Shown here: piece by piece, positions 15,296 through 23,557 of the stretch
How positions within the stretch are numbered: position 1 is the first letter of the stretch
Layout: every line of letters begins with the position of its first letter
Origin: Clostridiales bacterium
GTDB taxonomy: Bacteria; Bacillota; Clostridia; Lachnospirales; WQUN01
Assembly (NCBI GenBank): GCA_031287685.1
Contig: JAITSQ010000023.1
Span: 1 to 64,000, forward strand
Reading direction: 5' to 3'
DNA length: 64,000 nucleotides
Notes under the pieces: generated by a model
Database searches by the model: none
Seen by the model: the letters and a program-made list of their open reading frames with translations, nothing else
Told to the model about the DNA's origin: nothing
Program-made: the position numbers and the translations under genes

Positions 15296-16724
15296 AGCCG
15301 TCCTCCTCCCCGTTCTCCTCCGCCTCGGCCTTTTCCGCCTCCAGGGCGCGGAGCTTGATATTTTTTGTGTTCCGCATTATAAGCCCGGCCATAACGAAAC
15401 TGGCCGCGACCGACGAGCCGCCCGCGCTCACGAACGGCAGGGTCACGCCCGTCAGCGGCACCAAGCCGATATTCCCGCCGATAATCAGAAACGCTTGAAA
15501 CGCGATTATGCCGGCCGCGCCCAGGCTGAGCGCGATTTCGGGGGTTTTGCGGCCGCGGACCGCCGACAGCGCGGCGTAAAGAATCGTAATATATAGAAAT
15601 ATTACGCAAACCCCGAAAAAAAACCCGAATTCCTCGCAAATAGCCGCGAAAATAAAGTCGCTCTCGCGAACGGGGATAAACGCGGGGTTTCCGCGCGTCA
15701 GGCCGCTGCCGAACGCTCCCCAGGTCGAGACGGCGAAAAGCGCCTGAGTCACCTGATAGCCGCCGTCGGCCATGTCCGCCCAAGGGTCCCGCCAGGAATC
15801 GAAGCGCGCCGCCACGTGTCCGAAAAGGCTGTAGGCCGCGCGCCCCGCAGCCGCGAACATAATAAGCGCCGCGCCGATTATCCGCGTCCGCCCCGCGGCG
15901 GCGTAAAGCATTATTATAAACGTCGTGAAAAACATCAGCGCGCCGCCTAAATCCCGCTGAAGAACCAGTATTATTATAAACGAGGCGGTTATGGCGGCGG
16001 GAATTATTAAGTGTTTGTTGCGGTTTATTAAGCCGCGCTCCCGGAGAGACCACTCATCCCTTTCGATAAAATCAGAGCTTGAAAACAGCGACGACAAATA
16101 CAGTATATAGCAAATCTTGGCGAACTCCGACGGCTGAAACGACACGGAAAACGACAGTTTCGCGAATTTCAGCGAGACGGGGATTTGGACCCAGTTGGTC
16201 GCGCCGAAAATCGTCACTCCCGCGATAAACGGGAGAACCAGCAACCCCGCGCCCGCCGCCGCGAACAGAACCCGAATCCGCCGCGCCGCCGCTATTAAGA
16301 GCGGGGCAAAAAACGCGAGGCCCAGCCCCGCCGCCGCGAAAACCATCTGCTTAAGGCAAAGCGCCGGATTGAGCCGCGCGAGCATTATAAGCCCTATGTC
16401 GAGCAGGAAAAACACATTGTTCGCCAAAAGGCGGGAGGAGCCCGCCGCGCCGAAAAACGCGCCGCCCGCCACGACGAACGCCAGCCCTCCGCCGGCGACC
16501 GCGCAAAGCCGCGCGTCCCACCCGGATTTGGCACAAAGGATTAGAAAGCCCGAAATATGCGTATACGCTATAATCAAGCGCTGATTAAGCACGGCCCGCC
16601 GCTTGAAAAACGCCGGCAGCGCGCCCCGCTCCGCCAGCGCGTAGGCCGCGCTGTTCGCCGCGAAAAAGACCGCCAGAAACAAAAATATGTAGCGGCTGAT
16701 TATTATAAAAAAATCAAGCGCCAT
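15282..16724 (-). CDS. SEDS-family peptidoglycan polymerase (FtsW/RodA/SpoVE)
   Basis: The 480-residue protein has about 10-12 membrane segments and SEDS landmarks: QPSEFAKICYILYLS, LQRDLGGALMFF and the late motif LPFVSAGGSSVAASF. SEDS proteins polymerise lipid II into glycan strands together with a class B PBP, here the next gene. It carries a long N-terminal membrane extension and an acidic tail (AEAEENGEEDGYEPE). It starts 9 bases after the U32 peptidase stop, so the order is zapA, U32, SEDS, PBP in one operon. FtsW, RodA or SpoVE cannot be told apart safely. Confidence 0.88.
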   Translation of the reverse strand: MALDFFIIISRYIFLFLAVFFAANSAAYALAERGALPAFFKRRAVLNQRLIIAYTHISGFLILCAKSGWDARLCAVAGGGLAFVVAGGAFFGAAGSSRLLANNVFFLLDIGLIMLARLNPALCLKQMVFAAAGLGLAFFAPLLIAAARRIRVLFAAAGAGLLVLPFIAGVTIFGATNWVQIPVSLKFAKLSFSVSFQPSEFAKICYILYLSSLFSSSDFIERDEWSLRERGLINRNKHLIIPAAITASFIIILVLQRDLGGALMFFTTFIIMLYAAAGRTRIIGAALIMFAAAGRAAYSLFGHVAARFDSWRDPWADMADGGYQVTQALFAVSTWGAFGSGLTRGNPAFIPVRESDFIFAAICEEFGFFFGVCVIFLYITILYAALSAVRGRKTPEIALSLGAAGIIAFQAFLIIGGNIGLVPLTGVTLPFVSAGGSSVAASFVMAGLIMRNTKNIKLRALEAEKAEAEENGEEDGYEPE

Positions 16725-16733
16725 GGCAGAGCC

Positions 16734-19127
16734 TCACTTCCAGTATTTTTCGGCGGCGCGAGCCGTTTCCCCCGCCGTCTCAAACGAAAACTCAAGACGG
16801 ACAAAGCCGGCCCGCGCCGGGATTTTCGGCAGGCTGACCGGGCCGCCGCTGTAAATCGCGGCCGCGCAATTCTCGCAATCCCTTTTTACGCGCAGCTCCG
16901 AGCCTTTTCTGTCTATCAATCGAAAATCCCCCGGTTTGCCGCAGGCGGCCCGCGCTTCTTCCCCGGCGAAATTACCGACGGGACACTGCCGCGTGAGCAT
17001 AAGCGGGATATGGCCGTAGACGACGACCTCGCACAGGCCGCTCAATGAGCCGATTTCCCGCGGAAGCCCCGAAAGCTCGACCGACAGCGCGGCGGATTTC
17101 AGATTCGGCAGGCTCTCCCGGTAAAAGGCCACGGCGCGGGAATTGAACACGTTAAAGCTGTAATCTAAGCACAGCGTTTTTTTGGCGCTACTGCCCTCTC
17201 GCAAGCTCTGCTTGCTGGCCGGGTGGCCAAGTTGACCCGCCAAAAAAGCCGCTTCCTTGCACAGCGTTTTTTCGGCGCTATGAGCGCCAAGCGTCAGCGC
17301 GCGGAGCTGCCCGTTTGTCCGCGCCAGAAAGCCGTCCGCGCCCAAGCTCGCCAGGCGGCTTATAAGCGGCGCGGGGTCGGCGAAATCAAGCCGGGGCAGG
17401 GCCGCGAACAGGAGAAAATCGCGGGAATCCGCCATTTTTCGCGCTTCCCGCCCGTGTTTGAGGAAAACGTCAGCCTCTAAATATATAAGGTGCGGAGAGA
17501 AGTCCGCGAGAGTCTGAAATTGGGCAAAATTCGCCGCCAGAGCCGTTTTGCGCGGCTCGGCGGGCTTCTCGGGCGGGCCGTCGTTTTCGGGCGGAGCCGC
17601 CGTTATGCCCGGAGCTTCTCTCTTGAAGCTCGCCGCCCATTCCCGGCAAAAACCGCCCGCCGCCGCCCTGCGCAGGGCGTTCAGCTCTCCCGCGGGGATA
17701 AAAAGGCCTTCCTCGACGTCCGCGTCCGTAAACTCAAGTTTCAAGGGAGTTCCGCCCGTCCTGCCCAGCCGCTTGATTATTTCCTCCGGGGAGACGGCGG
17801 ATTTTTCGGCTTTTTGCGGGAAAGGGCCCTCCGCTTGAAATTTTACGTTTTCCTTGTAAATTTCCATTGAGACGGGCCGGCCGATTTTCGCGCGGACGCG
17901 CGCCCGCGCCGGCATCCGCCTGTTTTCCGCCATTACGCGCCGCGCCCGCTCTATGGCCGCCTTGTCGAAAGATTTATAAACCGCCGCCCCGACGCGGATA
18001 TCACGCTCCAGCCCCTTGCCGATGTTCGCGCGGAAAAGGCCGCCCGGCTCCGTCTCCCGGTTTACGCCGCAGCCCGCCGGCTCTCCGCGGTTTAGGGGGA
18101 TTCCCAAGCCGTCGCCGGGGATAAGCCGCTCCGAGGCGCGAATCCCGCACGCGCCGGTCTTGCCGTCGTAAAACTCCAGCGTCCCCGCGGCCGGCCCCCC
18201 GCCGGATTCCGTCATCATTTCGCGTCCGCGCCGCCGCTCAAAATATCCCGGCGTAAAACCGGCTTTCCTGTTAAACGCGCCCAGAAGCCGGGCTTCCCTT
18301 TCTTTATCAGGCTCCGCTCCGTTTTCTATATCCGACAGAGCCTCGGAGTATTCCCGCGCCGCCGCCGCGCAATATTCCGGGCTTTTCATACGCCCCTCGA
18401 TTTTAAGCGACAATAGGCCGCTCGCGGCCAGCTCGGGCAGAAGCGGCAGGGCGCAGAGGTCTTTGGGGCTTAAAAGCCGCCCCTCGCGGACGAGGTTTTT
18501 CCCGTCGTATAATTTATACGGCAGGCGGCAGGGCTGGGCGCACCGGCCCCGGTTGCCGCTGCGCTCCCCGAAGCCGCGCCGGCCGGCGCCGAAAAACGCG
18601 CTCATAAGACACCGCCCGCTGTACGAGGCGCAGAGCGCTCCGTGCGCGAAACCCTCCGCCGGGACGCGGCTTGAGATTTCGGCGATTTCCTGCAGGCTCA
18701 GCTCCCGCGAGAGGTTTACGCGGGCAAAGCCCAGCTCCCGGAGGTACAGCGCGCCGCCTATGGAGTGCGTGCAGAGCTGCGTGCTCCCGTGAAGGGGGAG
18801 GGCGAAACCCGCCGCTCGGAGCGCCCGGAAAAGCCCCATATCGCATATGATAAACGCGTCCGCCCCGGCCTTATAAACCTCCGCCGCGAAGCGCAGAAGC
18901 TCCGGAAACTCCTCGTCAAGGTAAACCGTGTTGAGCGTTATATAAACGGAAACTCCGCGCAAATGACAGTAATCGATAACCTCGGAAAGCTCCGCCTCCC
19001 TCGCGTTTTCGGCGTAATGCCGCGCGGAGAAGTCCGCGCCGCCGATGTAAACAGCGGAGGCCCCGCCCGAAACAGCCGCCCGCGCCGCCTCCGCGCTCCC
19101 CGCCGGGCAGAGCAGCTCAATTTCCAT
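16734..19127 (-). CDS. U32 family protein, RlhA-like (23S rRNA C2501 hydroxylation) with repeat-derived insertion
   Basis: The 797-residue protein starts with the U32 domain: ELLCPAGSAEAARAAVSGGA, then VYIGGADFSAR, HGSTQLCTHS, the signature SGRCLMSAFF near residue 170 and CAQPCRLPYKLYD, whose cysteines fit the iron-sulphur site of RlhA/YegQ relatives. A DUF3656-type C-terminal half follows. RlhA makes 5-hydroxycytidine in 23S rRNA; other U32 proteins act as collagenases or in ubiquinone synthesis. It overlaps zapA by 11 bases. Odd: near residues 613-655 (17168-17290) a palindromic repeat is inserted in frame, giving SAEKTLCKEAAFLAG, which is shared with unrelated FolC. Confidence 0.82.
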   Translation of the reverse strand: MEIELLCPAGSAEAARAAVSGGASAVYIGGADFSARHYAENAREAELSEVIDYCHLRGVSVYITLNTVYLDEEFPELLRFAAEVYKAGADAFIICDMGLFRALRAAGFALPLHGSTQLCTHSIGGALYLRELGFARVNLSRELSLQEIAEISSRVPAEGFAHGALCASYSGRCLMSAFFGAGRRGFGERSGNRGRCAQPCRLPYKLYDGKNLVREGRLLSPKDLCALPLLPELAASGLLSLKIEGRMKSPEYCAAAAREYSEALSDIENGAEPDKEREARLLGAFNRKAGFTPGYFERRRGREMMTESGGGPAAGTLEFYDGKTGACGIRASERLIPGDGLGIPLNRGEPAGCGVNRETEPGGLFRANIGKGLERDIRVGAAVYKSFDKAAIERARRVMAENRRMPARARVRAKIGRPVSMEIYKENVKFQAEGPFPQKAEKSAVSPEEIIKRLGRTGGTPLKLEFTDADVEEGLFIPAGELNALRRAAAGGFCREWAASFKREAPGITAAPPENDGPPEKPAEPRKTALAANFAQFQTLADFSPHLIYLEADVFLKHGREARKMADSRDFLLFAALPRLDFADPAPLISRLASLGADGFLARTNGQLRALTLGAHSAEKTLCKEAAFLAGQLGHPASKQSLREGSSAKKTLCLDYSFNVFNSRAVAFYRESLPNLKSAALSVELSGLPREIGSLSGLCEVVVYGHIPLMLTRQCPVGNFAGEEARAACGKPGDFRLIDRKGSELRVKRDCENCAAAIYSGGPVSLPKIPARAGFVRLEFSFETAGETARAAEKYWK
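17168..17290. repeat. Nested palindromic repeat inside the U32 gene
   Basis: Outer arms AGCGTTTTTTTGGCG (17173-17187) and CGCCAAAAAAGCCGC (17239-17253) form the frame of the family B repeat; their loop holds a family D palindrome (GCCCTCTCGCAAGC … GCTTGCTGGCC, 17192-17220). A partial second copy (AGCGTTTTTTCGGCG) follows at 17263-17277. The reading frame of the host gene stays open. Confidence 0.75.
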
Positions 19128-19851
19128 TATTTGGCTCCGCCTCGCCGAAAGTCTCTATATAATCCAAAAGCTCGCTGACGGCGGAGTCACGCTCGGCAAT
19201 GAGGGCGGCCCTTTCCGCCTCAAGCCCGCTGATTTTTTCGGCAAGAGCGGCCTTCTCCCGCTCAAGCTCGGCGATTCTTTCGGCCAAATCGGCGTTCGCG
19301 GCGGTTAACTCGGCGTTCGCGGCGGCAAGCTCGTCCCGCGCGCGGGAGGTCTCTTCAAGCTCCAGCGAAAGCGCTTCCTCCCTCTCGTAAGCTTCGCTTA
19401 CCGGCCGGGCGGCCATGTTGGCCCTCTCGTAAGCTTCGCTTACCGGCCCTCCGGCGCCTGGGTTGCGGCTTAAAGCCGCCGACAACCCCTTGACGCGCCT
19501 CCGGGTTGAGAACCGGGCGGCCATGTTGGTCGGGTTGGCCCTCTCGGCCTTCTCCTGCGCGTTCGCGTCAAATTTCGGCTCGTTGCGCCGTTTTTGCTTG
19601 GTTTCCTTAAAAAAATCATTGGCGATGTTCAGCGCCAGGTACAGCGCGCCCGTGTCAAAATTCGCGCGTGAGGCGGGCAGGCACCGTTTCGCTTCGGCTA
19701 TTTTTTTGTTTACATAATCCGCCAGCCTGTGAAAATGCTCCTCCGGCTCGTCGCCGTCAAGAGTGTATTTCCTGTTGTCTATAAGTACGTTCACAGTGGT
19801 CGTGGGCTTGGGCTTGGTCGTGGTCGTGGTTTTAGGTTTCGGCTCGTCCAT
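19117..19851 (-). CDS. zapA: ZapA-family cell division protein with repeat-derived insertion and long coiled coil
   Basis: Residues about 20-95 form the ZapA fold: VNVLIDNRKYTL, HFHRLADYVNKKI, LALNIANDF. ZapA bundles FtsZ filaments at midcell. The usual family length is about 85-110 residues, while this one has 244. The extra part is an insertion of palindromic repeats (about residues 102-157, 19380-19547) giving RVKGLSAALSRNPGAGG and two copies of PVSEAYER, then a coiled coil of Glu/Ala/Leu heptads (about 155-232). The N-terminus carries a low-complexity Lys/Pro/Thr run. It is the first gene of the zapA-U32-SEDS-PBP operon, under a clear promoter at 19878-19906. Confidence 0.85.
   Translation of the reverse strand: MDEPKPKTTTTTKPKPTTTVNVLIDNRKYTLDGDEPEEHFHRLADYVNKKIAEAKRCLPASRANFDTGALYLALNIANDFFKETKQKRRNEPKFDANAQEKAERANPTNMAARFSTRRRVKGLSAALSRNPGAGGPVSEAYERANMAARPVSEAYEREEALSLELEETSRARDELAAANAELTAANADLAERIAELEREKAALAEKISGLEAERAALIAERDSAVSELLDYIETFGEAEPNNGN
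19380..19547. repeat. Cluster of palindromic repeats inside zapA
   Basis: Two copies of the family D palindrome (CCTCTCGTAAGC..GCTTACCGG at 19381-19404 and 19423-19446), each next to GGGCGGCCATGTTGG or a part of it, and one family C unit (19449-19512; TTGACGCGCCTCCGGGTTGAG end) related to the tandem array at 21511-21780. A third partial copy of the GGGCGGCCATGTTGG segment lies at 19514-19530. All are in frame with zapA. Confidence 0.75.
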
Positions 19852-19877
19852 TGCGCGGCTCCTTTTATCCCCATTTT

Positions 19878-19906
19878 ATCATATTCTACCATATTTGCCC
19901 CGTCAA
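19878..19906 (-). promoter_or_regulatory. Promoter of the zapA operon
   Basis: On the minus strand TTGACG (19906-19901), 17-bp spacer, TATGAT (19883-19878), about 25 bases before the zapA start. Confidence 0.65.
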
Positions 19907-20014
19907 GTCCAGTATAGGAATGAGTAAAAAGGGCAAAGTTATTACAGAAAACGCTTGTGACCGCGCTCGGCCTAGCTTGGCTTGGCTTGGGCTTGGCGCT
20001 CGTTTTCAAGTTTT

Positions 20015-20145
20015 TATAGCAATTCCGTTTGATATTGGCGTTATTCCGCGCCGAAAACGCGTTGGAGCCGGTGTTTTTTCGGGCCTGCTTCCGCCCGAAA
20101 AAGCCCCCTCCTTGAACAACGCCAATCAAACATGAAATTGCTCTA
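20015..20145. mobile_element. MITE-like palindromic element upstream of spoIVB (family E)
   Basis: The ends TATAGCAATT and AATTGCTCTA are inverted copies, extended by GTTTGATATTGGCGTT on the left and AACGCCAATCAAAC on the right. Inside is a family B hairpin (CGGTGTTTTTTCGGGC with GCCCGAAAAAGCCCCC). It is 131 bp long, carries no gene, and its right end overlaps an ATG (20132) in frame with spoIVB. Confidence 0.7.
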
Positions 20146-20179
20146 TTTAAGCGGAAACGGCTGTATAAGGGGATTATTT

Positions 20180-21436
20180 ATGTTTAAAAACATATTCAAA
20201 GCGTTAAAGGCAGGGGCTTTTTTAGCGCTTCTGGCTTACGCGGCGGCGCTTTTCGCGCTGCCGGACGAGCTTCATATGAAAACGGGCGGGGTCAGCCGCT
20301 TTTCTTCGCCGCTGCCGATTTTCGCCACAATCACGCCGGAATCGGCGGAGGTTATCAGGGTTGACGGTTCCCCCGTCACTCAAAACATCACCATAAACCT
20401 GCGCGACGGCGCGGATATAGAAGCCGCGGGGGAAGGGCAGGCGCGGCTTGACATAAACCTTTTCGGGCGTCCGCTCAAGTCCGTCCCGATACAGGTCAGC
20501 GAACGGGCTATGCTCATCCCGTGCGGGATGTGCTTCGGCGTGCGGCTGAACACCTCCGGGGTTATGGTTCTCGGCACGGGGGAGGTTCAAACCGCCGCCG
20601 GCTCCGTCCGCCCCGCCGGGGATTGCCTCCGGTCGGGAGATTTGATTTTAAGCGTCAACGGCCGCCCGTTAACGCGGAAGGACGAGCTTATAAGCGCGGT
20701 GGAGGGCAGCTCCGGAGATATCACGCTGTCCGTCCGGCGGGACGGGCTGGAGCTTACGGAGCGGCTCTCCCCCGCTGTGGACTGGGCGGACAACCGGCGG
20801 AAAATCGGCGTCTGGGTGCGCGACGCGGCCCAGGGCATAGGCACCATAACATACCTTAACCCGGCGGGCGGCGGCTTCGGCGCGCTCGGCCACGGCATAG
20901 CGGACGTTGACACGCGCCGGCTCCTGCCCGTCAAAGACGGGGAGGTGTACCGCGCGGAAATCACCTCCGTGAAAATGGGCCGGAAAGGCGCCCCCGGCGA
21001 GCTTATCGGCAATATAAAGAAGCAGAGCATAATCGGCACGGTCGAAAAAAACAGCGAATACGGCGTTTTTGGCCGGGTATACGGCGTGAGCGCGGGCCGC
21101 GCGCCGCTTCCCGTGGCCGCTCCGGACGAGGTTCACGACGGCCCGGCCAGGATACTCAGCAGCGTGTACGGCGACTCTCCGCGGGAATACGACGTGTACA
21201 TCGAGTCCGTCAACCGCTTTTCCGGCGACAGAATGAAAAGTATGGTCGTCCGGGTGACTGACCCGGACCTGCTGAAACGGACGGGCGGCATAGTGCAGGG
21301 GATGAGCGGCAGCCCGATTATACAAGACGGGCGGCTGGCCGGCGCGCTGACGCACGTTTTCGTGCGCGAGCCGGAAAAAGGCTACGGCATTTTCGCGGCG
21401 GATATGCTCAAAGCCGAAGGAAACGGCTTTCTGTAG
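20180..21436 (+). CDS. spoIVB: SpoIVB signalling protease (S55 family)
   Basis: SpoIVB is made in the forespore and, after secretion into the intermembrane space, cuts SpoIVFA to trigger sigma-K activation. The 418-residue protein has an N-terminal membrane anchor (AGAFLALLAYAAALFAL), a PDZ domain (about residues 100-185, GDLILSVNGRPLT) and the S55 protease domain with GALGHGI (His) and MSGSPI (Ser). I chose the ATG at 20180 since AAGGGG lies eight bases ahead; the longer form starting at 20132 would begin inside the MITE-like element. Spacing to the element is 35 bases. Confidence 0.92.
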   Translation: MFKNIFKALKAGAFLALLAYAAALFALPDELHMKTGGVSRFSSPLPIFATITPESAEVIRVDGSPVTQNITINLRDGADIEAAGEGQARLDINLFGRPLKSVPIQVSERAMLIPCGMCFGVRLNTSGVMVLGTGEVQTAAGSVRPAGDCLRSGDLILSVNGRPLTRKDELISAVEGSSGDITLSVRRDGLELTERLSPAVDWADNRRKIGVWVRDAAQGIGTITYLNPAGGGFGALGHGIADVDTRRLLPVKDGEVYRAEITSVKMGRKGAPGELIGNIKKQSIIGTVEKNSEYGVFGRVYGVSAGRAPLPVAAPDEVHDGPARILSSVYGDSPREYDVYIESVNRFSGDRMKSMVVRVTDPDLLKRTGGIVQGMSGSPIIQDGRLAGALTHVFVREPEKGYGIFAADMLKAEGNGFL

Positions 21437-21441
21437 AGGGC

Positions 21442-21888
21442 CGACAAGAAGGGGGCTTTCATTTGTCTAAACTTGTTTTAGACAAATGAAAACACCGAAC
21501 AAGGCCGCCCGGTTTTAACCCGGAGACGCGTTTGGGGTTTCGCGCGGGCGCGAGCAAATGCGGGGAGGCGCAAAACCCGCGTCGAAGGGTTCTTAACCCG
21601 GAGACGCGTTTGGGGTTTCGGGCGGCTTTAGGCGCGAACACCGCGTCGAAGGGTTCTTAACCCGGAGACGCGTTTAGGTTTTGTGCGGCTTTAGGCACAA
21701 AACCTGCGTCGAAGGGTTCTTAACCCGGAGACGCGTTTAGGTTTTGTGCGGCTTTAGGCACAAAACCTGCGTCGAAGGGCCAGCGACCGGAGGTTGCGAG
21801 AGGGCATTAGGCCCGAAAAAACGCCGATCAAGAAGGCGGCTTTTTCGGGCGGCATTAGGCCCGAAAAAACGCCGATCAGGCTTCGTCA
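21442..21888. repeat. Array of palindromic repeats between spoIVB and recO
   Basis: This gene-free stretch holds, in order: one family A hairpin (21446-21503; arms CATTTGTCTAAA and TTTAGACAAATG between AAGGGGGCTTT and AAAACACCGA); four tandem family C units of about 62-80 bp (21511-21591, 21592-21655, 21656-21718, 21719-21780), each framed by AACCCGGAGACGCGTTT and GCGTCGAAGGG with a variable inner palindrome, the last two nearly identical; a family D-like piece (about 21778-21809); and family B hairpins (GGCGGCTTTTTCGGGC with GCCCGAAAAAACGCC, to 21888). Confidence 0.85.
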
Positions 21889-22620
21889 CAAAAACCTCGC
21901 GCTTTTCGCGGCGGCGCCGACGCAGAGAACGCTCAGGCCCGCCGCCTTTACAAGCTCCAGCTCCGCTTTTTCGTCGAGTGTGAAGGAAAACGTCTTTTCC
22001 GCGCCGCTATTCAGGATATACGCGGCGGCGTACCGCGCGGCGGAGCCAAGGCGGACGCTCTCCTCGTCCCGGCAGGAGCGGCATTTCAAGCCGTGCGCGC
22101 CGAAAAAATCCGCCCTCTCCGCCCCGCAGGACAGGCACGAGCCGATATTCGGCTCATAGCCCGCGATTTGCGTAAACTTAAGCTCGAACGCCGCGCGGAT
22201 AAGGCGGAGGCTCGTTTTCTCGAGTCCGGCCGCGCGCCAGCCGCGTATGACCAAATCCAGCGTTTCGTCGCAGTTTTCGCCGGGCGGCGCGGTTTTATCG
22301 GCAAGCTCGGCCATATACAGCCCGAGGCATATTTTCTCATAACTCCCCTGGATTTCCTTAAACGCGCGGATTTCCGACGCGGAGGAGAGCGAGTGAAAGG
22401 AGCCGCCGTCGAAAATGACAAACTCCGCGTAAACAAAGGGCCGCGCCGCCAGAAATTTCCCCGACGCCCGCGCCCCGCCCCGCGCGTGGAGCAGGAGCTT
22501 TCCCCGCTCACGGAGAAGGACGGCCAGCCGCCGGTCCCCCTCGCCGGTTTCAAACTGCCGCAGGACTATGCCGCTTGCCTTGAAAGAAGCCGTAAAAATA
22601 CCCCCTTGTACAAATCTCAT
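21886..22620 (-). CDS. recO: DNA repair protein RecO
   Basis: RecO loads RecA on SSB-coated gaps with RecR in the RecFOR pathway. The 244-residue protein has the N-terminal OB fold (ASGIVLRQFETGEGDRRL) and a C-terminal part with a four-cysteine zinc site (CLSCGAE and CRSCRDE around residues 163-186). The start is unclear. The ATG at 22620 sits about seven bases from the -10 box, so the mRNA would be nearly leaderless there; a strong AAGGGGG inside precedes an ATT codon. The stop codon touches a family B repeat. Confidence 0.9.
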   Translation of the reverse strand: MRFVQGGIFTASFKASGIVLRQFETGEGDRRLAVLLRERGKLLLHARGGARASGKFLAARPFVYAEFVIFDGGSFHSLSSASEIRAFKEIQGSYEKICLGLYMAELADKTAPPGENCDETLDLVIRGWRAAGLEKTSLRLIRAAFELKFTQIAGYEPNIGSCLSCGAERADFFGAHGLKCRSCRDEESVRLGSAARYAAAYILNSGAEKTFSFTLDEKAELELVKAAGLSVLCVGAAAKSARFL

Positions 22621-22634
22621 TTATACACTATAAT
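22606..22634 (+). promoter_or_regulatory. Promoter of metF
   Basis: TTGTAC (22606-22611), 17-bp spacer, TATAAT (22629-22634). It overlaps the divergent recO promoter. Confidence 0.6.
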
Positions 22635-22655
22635 ATAGTAAACTATCAATTTCAA
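22627..22655 (-). promoter_or_regulatory. Promoter of recO, overlapping that of metF
   Basis: On the minus strand TTGAAA (22655-22650), 17-bp spacer, TATAGT (22632-22627). Its -10 box shares bases with the metF -10 box on the other strand, so only one polymerase can occupy the site. Confidence 0.6.
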
Positions 22656-22666
22656 GGGGTTTGACA

Positions 22667-23557
22667 ATGAAAATTTCCGAAATATTCAAACAGAAAAAAG
22701 CGGTTCTTTCTTTTGAAATTTTCCCGCCAAAAGCCCAGGAGGGCAGCCTTGAGTCCATATATTCCACGATTGAGCGGCTCGGCGCGCTCAACCCGGATTT
22801 TATAAGCGTTACATACGGCGCGGGCGGGAGCGGTTCCGCCGCCTCCGCCCAGATAGCCTCCGCCGCTAAAAACAGGTTCGGCCTTGAGACCCTGGCGCAC
22901 CTGACCTGCGTAAATTCCTCGGAGGAGGATACGGACCGGGCCGTGGAGCGGCTTGCGGCGGACGGAGTGGGAAATATCCTGGCCCTGCGGGGGGATTCTC
23001 CCGACGGGAGCGTTCCGCAAAACCACGCGAGCGACCTTATCAGGCATATAAAGGCGAAATACGGCGGCGTGGGCCTTTCCGCCGCTTGTTACCCGGAGGG
23101 GCACCCGCAGTCCCCGGATTTGGCCTCCGACGCCGCGTATATCCGGCTGAAGGAGGAGGCGGGCGCGGAACACTTCATATCCCAGCTGTTCTTTGACAAC
23201 GACATTTTTTATGAATATATGTACCGCCTGCGGGAGTCCGGCGTGACCGCGCCCGTCCAGGCCGGGATTATGCCGGTCGTCAATAAGAAAAGCGTAACCC
23301 GCTTGGTGCAGCTGTGCGGCGCGTCCTTCCCGAAAAAATTCGTAAAAATAGTGGATAAATACGGGGAGGACCCGAGGGCGCTTTTTGACGCGGGCTGCGC
23401 CTACGCCACGGAGCAGATTATCGACCTCCTGACCTCTGGCGCCCCGGGGATTCACCTGTACACGATGAACCGGCCCGACGTGGCCGAGCGCGTGGCGGGA
23501 AGCGTCCGGGGGATAATTGATTCCCTCAACGGAAAATGTCAGACGAATACCCAGTGA
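22667..23557 (+). CDS. metF: Methylenetetrahydrofolate reductase
   Basis: MetF reduces 5,10-methylene- to 5-methyl-tetrahydrofolate, the methyl donor for methionine synthase. The protein of about 296 residues shows FEIFPPK, the TYGAGGS motif, LALRGDSP and SAACYPEGHP of the flavin TIM barrel. AAGGGG lies seven bases before the ATG at 22667; the TTG six bases earlier is less well placed. It overlaps by 22 bases the gene for the methionine synthase reactivation protein, and the same pathway includes metH at 31022 and folC at 29716. Confidence 0.93.
   Translation: MKISEIFKQKKAVLSFEIFPPKAQEGSLESIYSTIERLGALNPDFISVTYGAGGSGSAASAQIASAAKNRFGLETLAHLTCVNSSEEDTDRAVERLAADGVGNILALRGDSPDGSVPQNHASDLIRHIKAKYGGVGLSAACYPEGHPQSPDLASDAAYIRLKEEAGAEHFISQLFFDNDIFYEYMYRLRESGVTAPVQAGIMPVVNKKSVTRLVQLCGASFPKKFVKIVDKYGEDPRALFDAGCAYATEQIIDLLTSGAPGIHLYTMNRPDVAERVAGSVRGIIDSLNGKCQTNTQ

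Noticed and set aside
21511-21780. Tandem repeats of about 63 bp that might be a CRISPR array
   Set aside because: The units abut each other, contain internal palindromes and have no unique spacers; no cas genes are near.
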